A stretch of 64,000 nucleotides of DNA, from NCBI RefSeq assembly GCF_001540865.1, contig NC_033627.1, forward strand, positions 1,870,432-1,934,431, given 5' to 3'. The position numbers and the translations under genes were made by a program. Position 1 is the stretch's first letter. Every line of letters starts with the position of its first letter. The notes below the pieces were generated by a model. It worked only from the letters and a program-made list of their open reading frames with translations, did no database searches and was not told where the DNA came from. The DNA comes from Ananas comosus. Lineage: Eukaryota; Streptophyta; Magnoliopsida; Poales; Bromeliaceae. Positions 37,670 through 48,567 of this stretch are shown piece after piece.

Positions 37670-38075
37670 ATTATACTGCTATACTATATATCGATGTTAC
37701 CAAGCGCTTGATACTATCGAGTTTTCAGCCGTTGGATGAAAAGATGTGCGAATTAGGATGATAGTAGTCCCCTAGAGTTGAGTGGTGGTTGGTTGAATAG
37801 TATAATCTAACAAGTGAAAATGATCAGAGGGTAGATCTAATAGCAGAAAACTCGATAGTACCAAGAGCTTAGTACTATCGATAGTATAGTAGTCGGACTT
37901 TCTCTACCAAGCTCTTGGTACTATCGAGTTAGGATGATTGTGATTTTTTAGGATTGAGTGAGTGATTAGTTGAATAGTATAATCTAACGGGTGAAAATGA
38001 TTAATTAAATGATAGATCCAACGGCCGAAAACTCGATAGTACCAAGTGCTTGGTACTATCGATAGTATAGTAGCA
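37670..38075. mobile_element. Two adjoining family A MITE copies
   Basis: One copy runs to about 37903 with ends built on CTATACTATATATCGATG and TATCGATAGTATAGTAG. A second, left-shortened copy (about 37908-38072) repeats CCAAGCTCTTGGTACTATCG, AATAGTATAATCTAACG and the same right end. A GA microsatellite abuts the left end. Confidence 0.65.
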
Positions 38076-38082
38076 AGTTAGG

Positions 38083-38612
38083 TTCCTGTGCTTTTGAAAA
38101 CACGAAGGCCTTTATATTTATAAATTCTTTTTGATGATAGGACATCCGATTTAGTGATCAGTTCTGTCAAATATGATCTACTATGTTGGAATTATTTAGA
38201 AATCAAATTTCATAATTTTTAAATTTTCTTTGCTTATTAAACGAGTAATATCAAAATGAATGACTAAATATAAAAATTCTATAAAAAAATAGTGATAAAA
38301 GACTTAAATTTTAAATCTGAAGTATTAATCTTGTTCTTGATAATAAGTAAAATTTTATATTAAAATTTATCTTATTTGGATTGTTCTATACCATTGAATT
38401 TACAAATATGCCACATCGGCCATTAAAATAGTTATGTTTTAGATCTTTTGATCATTTAGTAAATGATGTCTAAAATTTATAAAATTTGATTTCTAAATAA
38501 TTCTAATAGTATAGATCATGTCTAACAAGCCGATTGTCAAATCAGATATCCTATCATCGAAAATAAATTATAAGAATTGAGACCTATGTACTTTCGAAAG
38601 TATATGAACATA
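38083..38612. mobile_element. Foldback element family B, diverged copy
   Basis: Left arm text (CTTTTGAAAACACGAAGGCC, TTTTTGATGATAGGACATCC) is mirrored on the right by GATATCCTATCATCGAAAA and GTACTTTCGAAAGTA. It is more diverged than the copy at 32538 and lies directly after the family A elements. Confidence 0.65.
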
Positions 38613-39737
38613 CACTATATATATATAATTAATAAAGAATTAAGATCACATAACAACAACCACAGCACATTCCATCTAGTGGAGTACCATGAGAAGCTTA
38701 AACCCTAAACCCTAGAAGGTCATAAAGCCACTTTTGTGGCCTGAGGCACACCAACAACAACCACATCACTTTCCAATATTTCTTTTCTCTCTTAGGTGAC
38801 AGTGTAGAGGGAGTGTGTGTAGGCCATTCCCATCCCTTCACTCCCAAGCTTGTCATTAGCTTTATTCATTCGAAGAAAAGAGGAGGGGGAATGTGTGAAA
38901 AGGCTGTGTGGGGTGGTGCAAAAGCATGCATTGAGCTTTTTAGTTTTCCTAAGGTTTGACATGCACAAAAATACACCTAGCTTTTATCATCAACTAAAAG
39001 CATCCGAAGCACAACAAGAAACCCAATCGCCAACCTACCTTTTCCCTGCTTATTTTATCTTGCTTCTGAAGCTGCTTCTCTTCTCTCACCACCACGAGTT
39101 AAAATCGTACAATATTTGTAAAAACTAGATATTCAATCGGCCTTACTATTTATCAATTCTAGACGATAATAAGTTCTGCTTGATTTATATGGGAGCTGAT
39201 ATCAAACAACATTTATTTTGATAAAGAGAGAACCAATTCATATCATGTTAATTGCTTTGTCGCTAAAATAGGCAATAGTGGATTGCGAGACCATGCGGCA
39301 TTAATTTTAAATTTCAAAGTGTGTGATTGGATAGCGGTTCCATTTTTATCAAAGCCAGTTCTAAGCCTCTCTACTTCGAAAGAAATTGAGATCAAACTTT
39401 ACTACATACATTTTTATTCTTTCATTATTTTTTAATCAGTGCATATAACATAGCACATAATATGAATAGTTCTGGTCAAGCAACATTCTTTGTTTTTTAT
39501 TTTTTTTCCTTTAAGATTTTAAATTTCATTAGCTTTGCTCCTCAACTACTATTACTAGTACAACAATTAATGGGTCATGATGTGTTGTGGGAGAGTCAAT
39601 GGCCACAGGGGCCTCCCATAGGGTGTCTCCCTGTCCCCCTCCCTTTGATGGCATGATGAGGCTCTATCTCACTTTTCCCATGCCTCTCTTCTCTCTCTCA
39701 TGTCTCTCTCCCTTAACCTTTCCTTTCACCAAAAAGA

Positions 39738-39777
<40 letters not shown>

Positions 39778-40675
39778 ATATATATTTTGTTAGCAGCAGT
39801 AGTAGTACAATGGAGGGGGCACGAGGGCCCTGCATGTGGCTAAGTAGTGCAAACGAAGGAGATCCATTGCGTGATCTTGTGTATTAGCCTTGTGTGTGGA
39901 GGTCCCTTTCAAAGCCCCCACCCCCTCACTCCCTTCGTTACAAGCGTGGTGGAGGTTGTGGGAGAGTGGTGGAGGCCCACGTGCCACCCTCTCGTGACTT
40001 GGTAGAGAGAGAGAGAAACAAAGACAGCTAAAGAGAGTTTTTTCTTTTTTTTCTTTTTTTTTTTAAGAAGAAGAGAGAATTGTAGTATGCTATCATTTTT
40101 TTCGTATTTAATTAAAACTATAAAATAATTAGGCTTCAAACTTATGATCTTATATATCAATTATCTAACTTTTTGCCACTTCAGTTAAGAATGATAAGTT
40201 ATATATCAAAGCATTATACTAGTGAGCACATGAGATCTACATAAGCTGAGAGGGAGAGAGAGAGTTTATGTATCCAAGGATTATATATCAAAGTGGTTCT
40301 ACCAGCAAATACATGAGATCTACATATGTTTAGGCTACAGTAATTAATAGAGGGCAAAAATTCAACTTGAACAATTAGAAGCAATTTCCTCGACTTCGAA
40401 CTTCTGATTTTACTCCAAAGGATACTACTGGAGGGATTTGAATACAATGCCTTTAATTTCAATCAAAGAAAACCCAATGATCCTTGTCTAATTAATGTAT
40501 AGTGACGAGATTCAACATGTGTATCTAGCATTGCAACTTCGAGTTGATGTATCCAAACTCATGCCTTTTCAGTAAAATTGTTAGAAACTTCTAAACAAAA
40601 TTAAGCAAGCATTTGAGTTCAAAAACAAAAACTTGGATATCAAGTTCCTACTTCTGCGACAACGTAAACTTCTTA
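38613..40675. other. No protein gene; leader-like, less AT-rich patches
   Basis: A telomere-like motif, AAACCCTAAACCCTAG, lies at about 38700, followed by a short imperfect hairpin at 38797-38855. Another less AT-rich patch is at about 39570-39990, with a GA microsatellite at about 39743-39774. ORFs here (for example 92 codons at 38850) have no family resemblance. A non-coding transcript is possible but unproven. Confidence 0.4.
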
Positions 40676-41065
40676 GCCCTTGTTTGGTTGGGGGTTAAGG
40701 GGTGGAATAACCCCTTAACCCCCATTTTATCCCTAAACACCCTAAAAAATGGGTGGGGTTGGCTAACCCCATCTCAAATAAATTATCCCAGGCTAGCTAA
40801 CCCCACCTAATCTCATCAAACTCCAACCAAATACTATTTTCTATTCAGAATAATCCACTATTTTTCTTATCACACCTACTCCAACCAATCATTATCCTTC
40901 TTTATCAATCATTATCTTCTTATCCCACCTACTCCAACCAAACACTATTTTTCATTATTCTAGACTAACTCCAACCTCCAACCAAACACAAAAAAATTTT
41001 AACCCTGAACTTAACTCTATTTCTGAAATAGCTATTTTTTTCTTAATTCCGAACCAAACGGAGGC
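40676..41065. mobile_element. Tourist-like MITE (PIF/Harbinger type), short copy
   Basis: Ends GCCCTTGTTTGGTT and AACCAAACGGAGGC form a terminal inverted repeat, flanked by TTA duplications (40673-40675 and 41066-41068). The 390-bp element shares interior text with 10655-11424. It is non-coding. Confidence 0.85.
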
Positions 41066-41068
41066 TTA

Positions 41069-43859
41069 GAGAGATGTATATATTAAAAATTTTCGTTATT
41101 AATTATTGACTCAACCATCCCCGATAGTAGAGTGGAAACACCATGGACGCACCACGTGGGCGACGCGCATGTTCCTCGATATTCGTGCGGCCTTTAATTT
41201 ACGTGCGTCGCTCCCACGACCCAAAGCCAACGAGAAAGCTCGATCATCGCTGTTGTTGTGGGCATGCATTATTTTGTTGGGTGTACGTGAAATTTAGAAA
41301 GATATTAATTTGCATATATATTTTGATATGGATGGATACATACAACGTCTTAATTGATTTCGTGGGTTTTAAGGGACACTTTTGGAGATGAACAAACCAA
41401 TTAAGTTAATTTGCATGGGAAAATGATTAAGATTAATCCGGTGAGATCGTGTTTAATTACATGCATGCATGCATGGAACCATGATTATGGTGCGCAGGAG
41501 GACTTCCTACGTTAATGATCTTAGATTATGCTTTAGATTGTAATTATCATCAAAATTGATTTAAAAGTACCTATATATATATCTCTCTCTCTCTAAGTTA
41601 ATTTTAGACATACAATCATTAAGGATTGGATTTGTTGCTAGATATGATCACTTTGGTATACGAAAAAGCTTTAAGGTGAGGAGATGGTTGTGATAACTAC
41701 GAATGGAGACGTTCCTTTTTTCGAAGTATTATTGTCTTAGTTAAGAAGAAAAATACTCTGGGGAGTGGGGTTGGAGTGATAAGCATGCCCATATATGTCC
41801 CACCATGCACTCATATGATTACAGGGTCCATGGTGAGATTTATGAATTGGGTCTTGGTAATTGGTGCTCGTTTATAATTTACTCCGTATATTTTTTTAAA
41901 AAACTTTTATGCTTAATCTAAAACAAGTTTCTTTTAACTTATCACATTTAAAAATAGTCGACCCATGATGGTCCATAGAAGAGAATCAAGAGGAAGGCCA
42001 AGTGCTTATGATTTCTATTTGATATCTTAGCAGTTTTCGATCTCTTCAGGGATATATAGGTTTGATCGGGCTTTTGCTTACCAATTTAAAATCCAAAATA
42101 TGTTCATGAAATTCTTCGAACATGATATGCTGTGACTTCCAAAGATGTGAGCAGCGAATAATTAATGGACAATAAAATGTACATCATATATCGTTTCACT
42201 CATCGCGTTTTGTTTAATTAGCCTAACTTGTTCTTGTGGCCAGAGCTAAAGTGACTTTTAAATATTTTTTCTTAATTAATGTTTTTACAGAAGTTTCAGC
42301 TGTCTTAAATGCTTATTTAGTCTCAACTTTTTTCCCACACATTATATATGGCTGATACATAAATGAAACATTTTGCATATTCACATGTTGGTGATCTAAC
42401 TTATTCATATCTTATCTTAACTATTATTTATCAATAGTTCTTTGTCACCTTTTATATTGTTTGTACATGTAATAACTGTGAAACACAGTTGCGAATGACC
42501 ACACAGACAATGACATATCACTTTTGCTCGGCATCATACGCGCTGCAGTGCTGGTGGAATAAGCTGAAGCTTTTCCTCATCATCGGCTTTCCAAGTGGAC
42601 AATGCTATATCTACCTAGTTTTTTTTTTAAAAAAAAAAGAAAATGAAAGGGACCTCAATGCATGAAAATGGAGTCAATTAATTCGCTTTGATGAATTTAT
42701 TGCTAGCATATGTAATGTAGCATTAAATTCTCTAAAAAGTTTATGATTACCTGGTCAAACTTAGTGCACAAAAAGAATAATTTTACTGAGATTGGTAGTT
42801 TCTGGTTAAACTTCAATGCATGCATGAGACAAGTTGCGAGGAATTGTAAAGCCGAGATCTTAGGTCAACTCAGTATGTAGTCAGTTGGGGGACCAACATG
42901 TATAGTTCGATATACTACCATGTGAACTGTTTCCATATGCATTTAAACTTTATGTGCATTTATTTTGTAAACAGGGGAACAACCAAACAAAAAGTACACA
43001 AAAACAAAAAAAATTCTAAAAAGGACAGTATGGTATAAAGCTAGGTGGCACAATTCAAACGGGTCAGGTCGGGTCGGGTTGGGTCAAAGGCTAAGGCTTA
43101 TTTGACCCGAAGTTAACAGGACTTCGGGCTGGACTCGGATTTGTTTGATTCTAGCTCGATCAGACCTACTTTTGCTCGGGCTGCGAATTTGGGCAGATGC
43201 TAGAGAAGGGGTTGTTGAGTTAAATAGATCAGCATTCTGTTATGTGACGGAAGGCTAGATTAGGTCGAGTCATGTTCGAAATGACGTAAGGCTGGGTTGA
43301 GCCGAATCATATTTGAAGTGGCGTAAGACTGGCTAGCCCGAGTCACAATTGAGATCAGTAGGCACTGTGTGTGTCTATATGCTTTAAGTAAATTGATTAT
43401 ATATTTTTAAAAGCACAAGCTCTTGAGATTAATAGTTAGCACTAACAATCCGACAGTAAGCGCAGGAAAAGAAAACAAAACTTAATTGGTACACAACACA
43501 CACTATGTAGCTTTGTTTGTACTACATTTGTAAGCGTGGTAAAGGTTTGATTGGATTTGGTTTGAAACTTCAACTCGAATTAGACCGGTTCGCAGGCCAA
43601 GCCGGACCCAATTTTCATACACAGAAACCGAATTCCCACCGAACACGGTATAATGGGCCTAATGATAGGCCCAAGCCAATATACACATTCAGGCCGGGCC
43701 GGGCCGGGCCGGATCCCGAACCAACTAAAACAATTGTTTGATCTTTCGATCCAAAAACTAATAAACGACCAAACAACCACTAAGCAGGTTCGATCATGGA
43801 AGTTGTTTATCATGGTTTTGAGGTTCTCATGATTGATCTACTGTATAATTTCAGTTTAT
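41069..43859. other. Gene-free region with degenerate repeat text
   Basis: No gene is seen. GGGTC/GGTCG-type low-complexity text lies at about 43063-43085 and GGCCGGGCC repeats at about 43692-43711. A CATG repeat run is at 41461-41476. Short ORFs here are not family-like. Confidence 0.55.
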
Positions 43860-44059
43860 TGAACACACTACAGAAAATCTAAAAGATTACAGAGTCCATC
43901 CTAATTCTTACAAGTCAGTCTGAAACATTTCCCAGAAGTAACTGAACATTCTAATTTCAATCGTCCGAGAACAGCGAAGGCACGAAACTTCTACTTCAAA
44001 CTCCACAAATCTTGAATTGTTTTACCTCTTAAGTAAAACCTGACTTCCTATGAAAAACC

Positions 44060-45617
44060 TTATATTTTACAGCATTTGGCTTCCGCACAAGGAGACCCAG
44101 CTTTACCATCAGAAGCTTCCCGCTTCTCTTGAGCGAAAATGGCAGAGACCTCATTCTGTTTCTGCTGGTGAGATTGGGAATTGAGGTTGTTTTCGTTTTC
44201 TTCCAATTTTGTATTAACAAATCTACCACCGGATCCCCGAGCTCTTTTTAAGGCATGCCTGTGGCGAGATTCATGTAGATAAGGCTGCAAAAAGGTTGTA
44301 AAATAAACAGGATCAACGAATTTTCACATGAACGAAGAATCATAGAACACACACGCTGAAGTAAACAACGCAATCTCTTTAATAATCACAACGGAGTAAA
44401 AAAAAAAAAAGAAAAAGGAATAAGAAAGCAGTCTAAAGATTATTCTTACGCCGCGGATTTAGAGGAGGAAGCAGTAACAGAATACAGCACAACAATTCAG
44501 GACATATTTACCTTACGGCCTTTGATCAATTTATTTTCCGACTCAGCTTTAGCTCGAGATTGCCGCCGTCTTAATATACCATGATATTGCTTCGCATTCA
44601 CAAAGACTGGTTCTTCGTCAGTAGGGAGTGGCAATCCAGGATGCTGCATACCCATCAATGGCGGATGGATCTGGACATGTATACAAAATCAATAGCAGAA
44701 CAGCTTACCATACACCCCTGTTGTTCATGCATGTGCATTTGCCTGTACTTTACTAATAGAACATACCGCAGTTTGTGCACTATAAGCAGCAAAGATGCCT
44801 CCATAGTAAGGATCATGGAATGGGTAAACAAATTGACCCTGCCAGAAAAAAGGTAATCTCCTTAAATGAAGGTGTTCAAGAAAATTTGATCAAAATTGTC
44901 AAATATGGAACTTCTTTAAGAACATACATAAGAGAGCCCAAATGCCTTTAGAAATTTTATAAATCTATGCGAGTTTTGCAACAAGTGCATGTAAAACGGG
45001 AAATCCAGCATGTTAGTTGCATGGTAATAGTTTAATAATATTACCACAGCTGGTCCTGCTTCACGGTGACCATGGTGCATCGGATAATCAGTAGGTGTTC
45101 CAACCCCAATTTGGCCATTGCTTTCAAGGAGAGCTTGCTGTTGAATCTCATGATGAGCCTGTTTCTGCTGTTCATCAGTTCCCTGGTTATCTGAACACAA
45201 TGAAATGAAATATACAATGACTGATACAGAAAATGCACTCGAACTCATTTAAAAGAGACCGTAGTACACTCATCTACATATTTTCAACAAAAATAACATA
45301 TCCAAATACCCCCCCAAAAATTTGCTTGGAATGCATGCACCATTTGATACAAGGAATTTGCCAAAACACCAATATCCCAGCATCCAAAAATAAGCAATTG
45401 TGCTAGTACACAGGGAACTTAGTTGATTTCGCTCCATCTGCCTATAAATCAGTTTTCTGCATTGCTTCTAGTATACACAGTAACATAAACTCACACTCGT
45501 AATTATAAGTGCATTAAAATCATTTATATATATTATGTTGAACATATGAGCAGTTGATTTTATGCTAATTTGGGTGGAAGGTGCAGTACCTGACAGATGT
45601 TGCACTGAAGAAGTCAT
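44060..45617 (-). CDS. NF-YA: Nuclear transcription factor Y subunit A (NF-YA/HAP2)
   Basis: CCAAT-binding subunit that joins the NF-YB/NF-YC dimer in the nucleus. Coding exons (minus): 45590-45617, 45045-45190, 44767-44838, 44512-44670, 44060-44284, in frame for 209 residues. The subunit-association helix lies at about 103-125 ([20 protein letters not shown]). The linker and DNA-binding part are at about 129-157, with KLIKGRK at the exon boundary, then [20 protein letters not shown] and RF. Both halves match the conserved NF-YA core closely. A Gln-rich N-terminal part ([14 protein letters not shown]) precedes it. The start MTSSVQHLS is the only Met in the first coding exon. I see no miR169 complementary site in the roughly 200 bp after the stop, unlike miR169-regulated members. 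It is short, so an NF-YA4/7-like type is likely. Confidence 0.95.
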
Positions 45618-46690
45618 GATCTTCTAATTCCAGACTAAAACAGAAAGAAGAAAAGGCAGCAGCTTCAGATTCAAGATAAAAAGAGAAACCAAGTAACCAA
45701 ACACAGAGCCCGGCGTAAATATAGCCACAAAAGAGATTAGTTCATGAATTTCCCAAAATAGCAAACATGATTCTTTTTTTTCTTTTTTCTTTTTTTCTTT
45801 TAGCCTATAAAATCAACAACTTATCAGCAGAACAAATTTCAATAAGCAGATTGGAATGAAGAAGTCATTCACTACAGATATCACTGTGTTATTTAAACTG
45901 AAACAACATAGAAGGAATCTAAGTTCTCCAAATTTCAGCCGACAAACAAGAAGATGAATTCGCGATTATGATATGTCATCACAGACACAATTTTTATGCT
46001 TGAAAACAATAATACTCTGCATAGATTCGATTATTTTTCTTTTTGAATGTAAAGCACAAGATGAATTTTCGCGCGAATCATTAAAGGAATAAGAAAAATA
46101 TAGAGTACGAACTCATATCCCCCCACACGACCACTACTTTGGCGATCAACCCAAATCAAGCTCAATTGTCTAAACCAACTGCAACAATCACAAATGCTAC
46201 GACCAATCATTCCACCGTTCGCAGAACGACCAATCAAGTATCAGATACTCCACATACACTCCACACGAATTCAAATCTCATATAAAATCCATCACACAAG
46301 AGTCATCAGATTCAAACGGAGATCACTGCAACAAAACGCAGAATCTAAGCTAGTTCAATTCCAGGTTCATCAAAATTTGGGATAATTCTTCAAATCCACA
46401 AAAATAAACTCACAATTCTTTAAGGAACAGAGCCGCGTCACAATCGAACATTTGGGGTTTCAACCGGAAATAAAGATTGATTTGGAATGAACGATTCGAT
46501 TTGGGACGAAACCCTAGATCGAACGAAACTAATTATATTATAATTAATTAATAATAATACGTTTCCGTACCTGTATCGTTTTGGGAGTAAGTGGAGTTCC
46601 TTCGTTGGGGGAACTCCGAAACGGATCTCTTCTTCAGCGGGAAGTGTACTTCCTCTGTACTAAACCCCTCCTCGCCATTTATCCGCTTCG
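45618..46690 (-). promoter_or_regulatory. NF-YA leader with probable leader intron
   Basis: A strong acceptor (TTCTTTCTGTTTTAG) ends at 45635, and a matching donor (CAG|GTACGG) begins at 46570. A leader intron of about 936 bp is therefore likely, with the first untranslated exon at about 46571-46690. Leader introns are common in NF-YA genes. The reading is inferred, as no transcript is available. Confidence 0.55.
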
Positions 46691-48567
46691 GGTTAGAGAT
46701 TCAAAGCATAAATATTTAAACAAATTTTTATTTCCCTTCACCACAAAATATACGAATAGTCCCTGTATTATCCCGCTATTGATACTCGGGTCCTTTAACT
46801 TATATATAGTGTCACACTTTAACCCATCATCATTTAAATTAGATCCTACTGATTTTTTTAATATCGTACCTGTTATTTCAAAGAAACAAAAGTTCAAACT
46901 TGTTCTTGCAAAGTGATCACTGAATCCTTGTCAGTTGAAATAAGATTGAAATGATTATTATAGATAAAGTAGCATTTTTTTTTAAAAAAAAAGCTTATAG
47001 AGACTAAATTACTTAAGGGTGAGTTGAAATATTGGGATAATACAGGGGATATCCATAAAGTTTACACAGCTTCTTATTCTGGAGATAAAACGAGTGATCT
47101 TGGCCGTTCGTTTCGATAGAGAGAGTATCGCGGGCAGCGGCAAAGCTGCCCGAAGGCCGGGGACGGGCAGAACGGGCAGCGTCTGGTGTCCACTAACGGA
47201 TCGGTGGGGTCCACGCTCACAGTTGGCGTGTGAGGAGTGGTGAAGGGGCTACCTGCCCGCTGACCGCGGTCAACCGTGTTCGGTGGTTAGTCGTCCACGT
47301 GTCCCCCTCTTTGTTCTTGGTTGGACAGGTGTGCTTCGGTCAATTCCGGCCGTCTGATATCAGATTGATGTGATCGACGGCCTACACGTAGTGCGAGGTG
47401 TCCCGTCTATTTGTACCGTCGGATGTAAGATTGAGATGTGACAGCTGTTGCGACGTGGCGGGATACAAGGAAAATAATATACCACAGAATTAAAGAAGTT
47501 TGTGCTTAACCTCTGAATGTCTCTTTTTAATTATTTATAATAATTTTTAGATTAATATTATTATTCTAAAAAGATCATCCAATTCTAGAAAAGAACATTA
47601 TCATCCCAACAGCATAATTTTTTATCTAAAAATTAAAAAATCAAAAATACGAACCACCTTATACTTCAAAAAATATAGTAGCCCTATATTATATATGGAT
47701 GTATATATAAGTTTACGCGGTGTTAAGCCATGTGGGCTCCGCAAAAGTCGGAGATCGACCTTACACGAACTCACGACTTACCTTACACGAACTCACGACT
47801 TTCGTGTCGGACTTCGGTCTAAACGAACACGCCCAAACGTCGAGGTGGCATCAGGAGCCAATTTTAAAAAACTCAGCACGATTTTTGAAAAGAAGTATAC
47901 TTTGAAACCTGCTTGTGGGAAATGCTGCTTATAAATAGCTTTTCGACAATTCCATAAAAAATTTATATACTAAAACCAAGTAACACACTCTCTGAATGCA
48001 ATAAATATGAATCAAGCGACAATCCAGTACGAGAGAAACTATTTCTTAAAGTATTTAACAATATTTTAAATTTAAAACCAACCAGCATGCACACTCCTCC
48101 GTTACAACTTTATTACAGCTTTATCCTCGCAATGAATGAAGCAGGTAGCTCGCTACCTATTTCAAAACAACGAAAATATACAACCAGCTTAACGTTATTT
48201 TGTGCTAATGATGTGATTAGTATGCTATCTGAGACATTGGAGGAAATTGAAAAATAGCTGCTATAAAATGTGACCAGAACCAACAACATTTCAAGCATTC
48301 ATTTGGAAAGAAAATGAAGTTAAAATATAATCACACCTTCCTATCTTCTATTTGTTGGTCAAGTCTCTTATAGCCTTTAAAAGAACAAGCAAACATCATA
48401 CAGAATTCATCCAAAGAATTGAATCTTTTGAGACCACAACCATTTTTGTTGTCACACCTATAAATAAGGGAAAAAAATGAATAAAGGGAGAAGAAAACTA
48501 ACTTACAAGCATATGATGTCGAAGGGGGAGAGAGAGAGAGGGAGAGAGAGAGAGAGAGAGAGAGCGC
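46691..48567. other. NF-YA upstream region and NPH3-like downstream spacer
   Basis: No gene is seen. About 47100-47470 is GC-rich and carries GGGCAGC...GCTGCCC inverted repeats. A 22-bp tandem pair (CCTTACACGAACTCACGACT core) lies at 47759-47802 within text that looks like a transposon remnant. A GA microsatellite lies at about 48530-48564, just after the NPH3-like stop. Confidence 0.5.
47759..47802. repeat. 22-bp tandem repeat, two copies
   Basis: CCTTACACGAACTCACGACT followed by TA in the first copy and TT in the second, directly adjacent. Confidence 0.9.

Noticed and set aside
38850..39128. 92-codon plus-strand ORF
   Set aside because: Composition and sequence show no domain, and it lacks splice or homologue support; a non-coding transcript is as likely.
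39796..39990. Possible miR164- or miR528-like precursor
   Set aside because: Some GGGCAC and CCACGTGCC text looked suggestive, but no 21-base match and no good hairpin arms were found.
29604..43859. Autonomous transposon or LTR retrotransposon coding region
   Set aside because: No reverse transcriptase, integrase or transposase motif could be read in any frame; only short non-autonomous elements are visible.
46581..46916. 111-codon plus-strand ORF
   Set aside because: Overlaps the inferred first leader exon and promoter of NF-YA; no recognisable domain or support.
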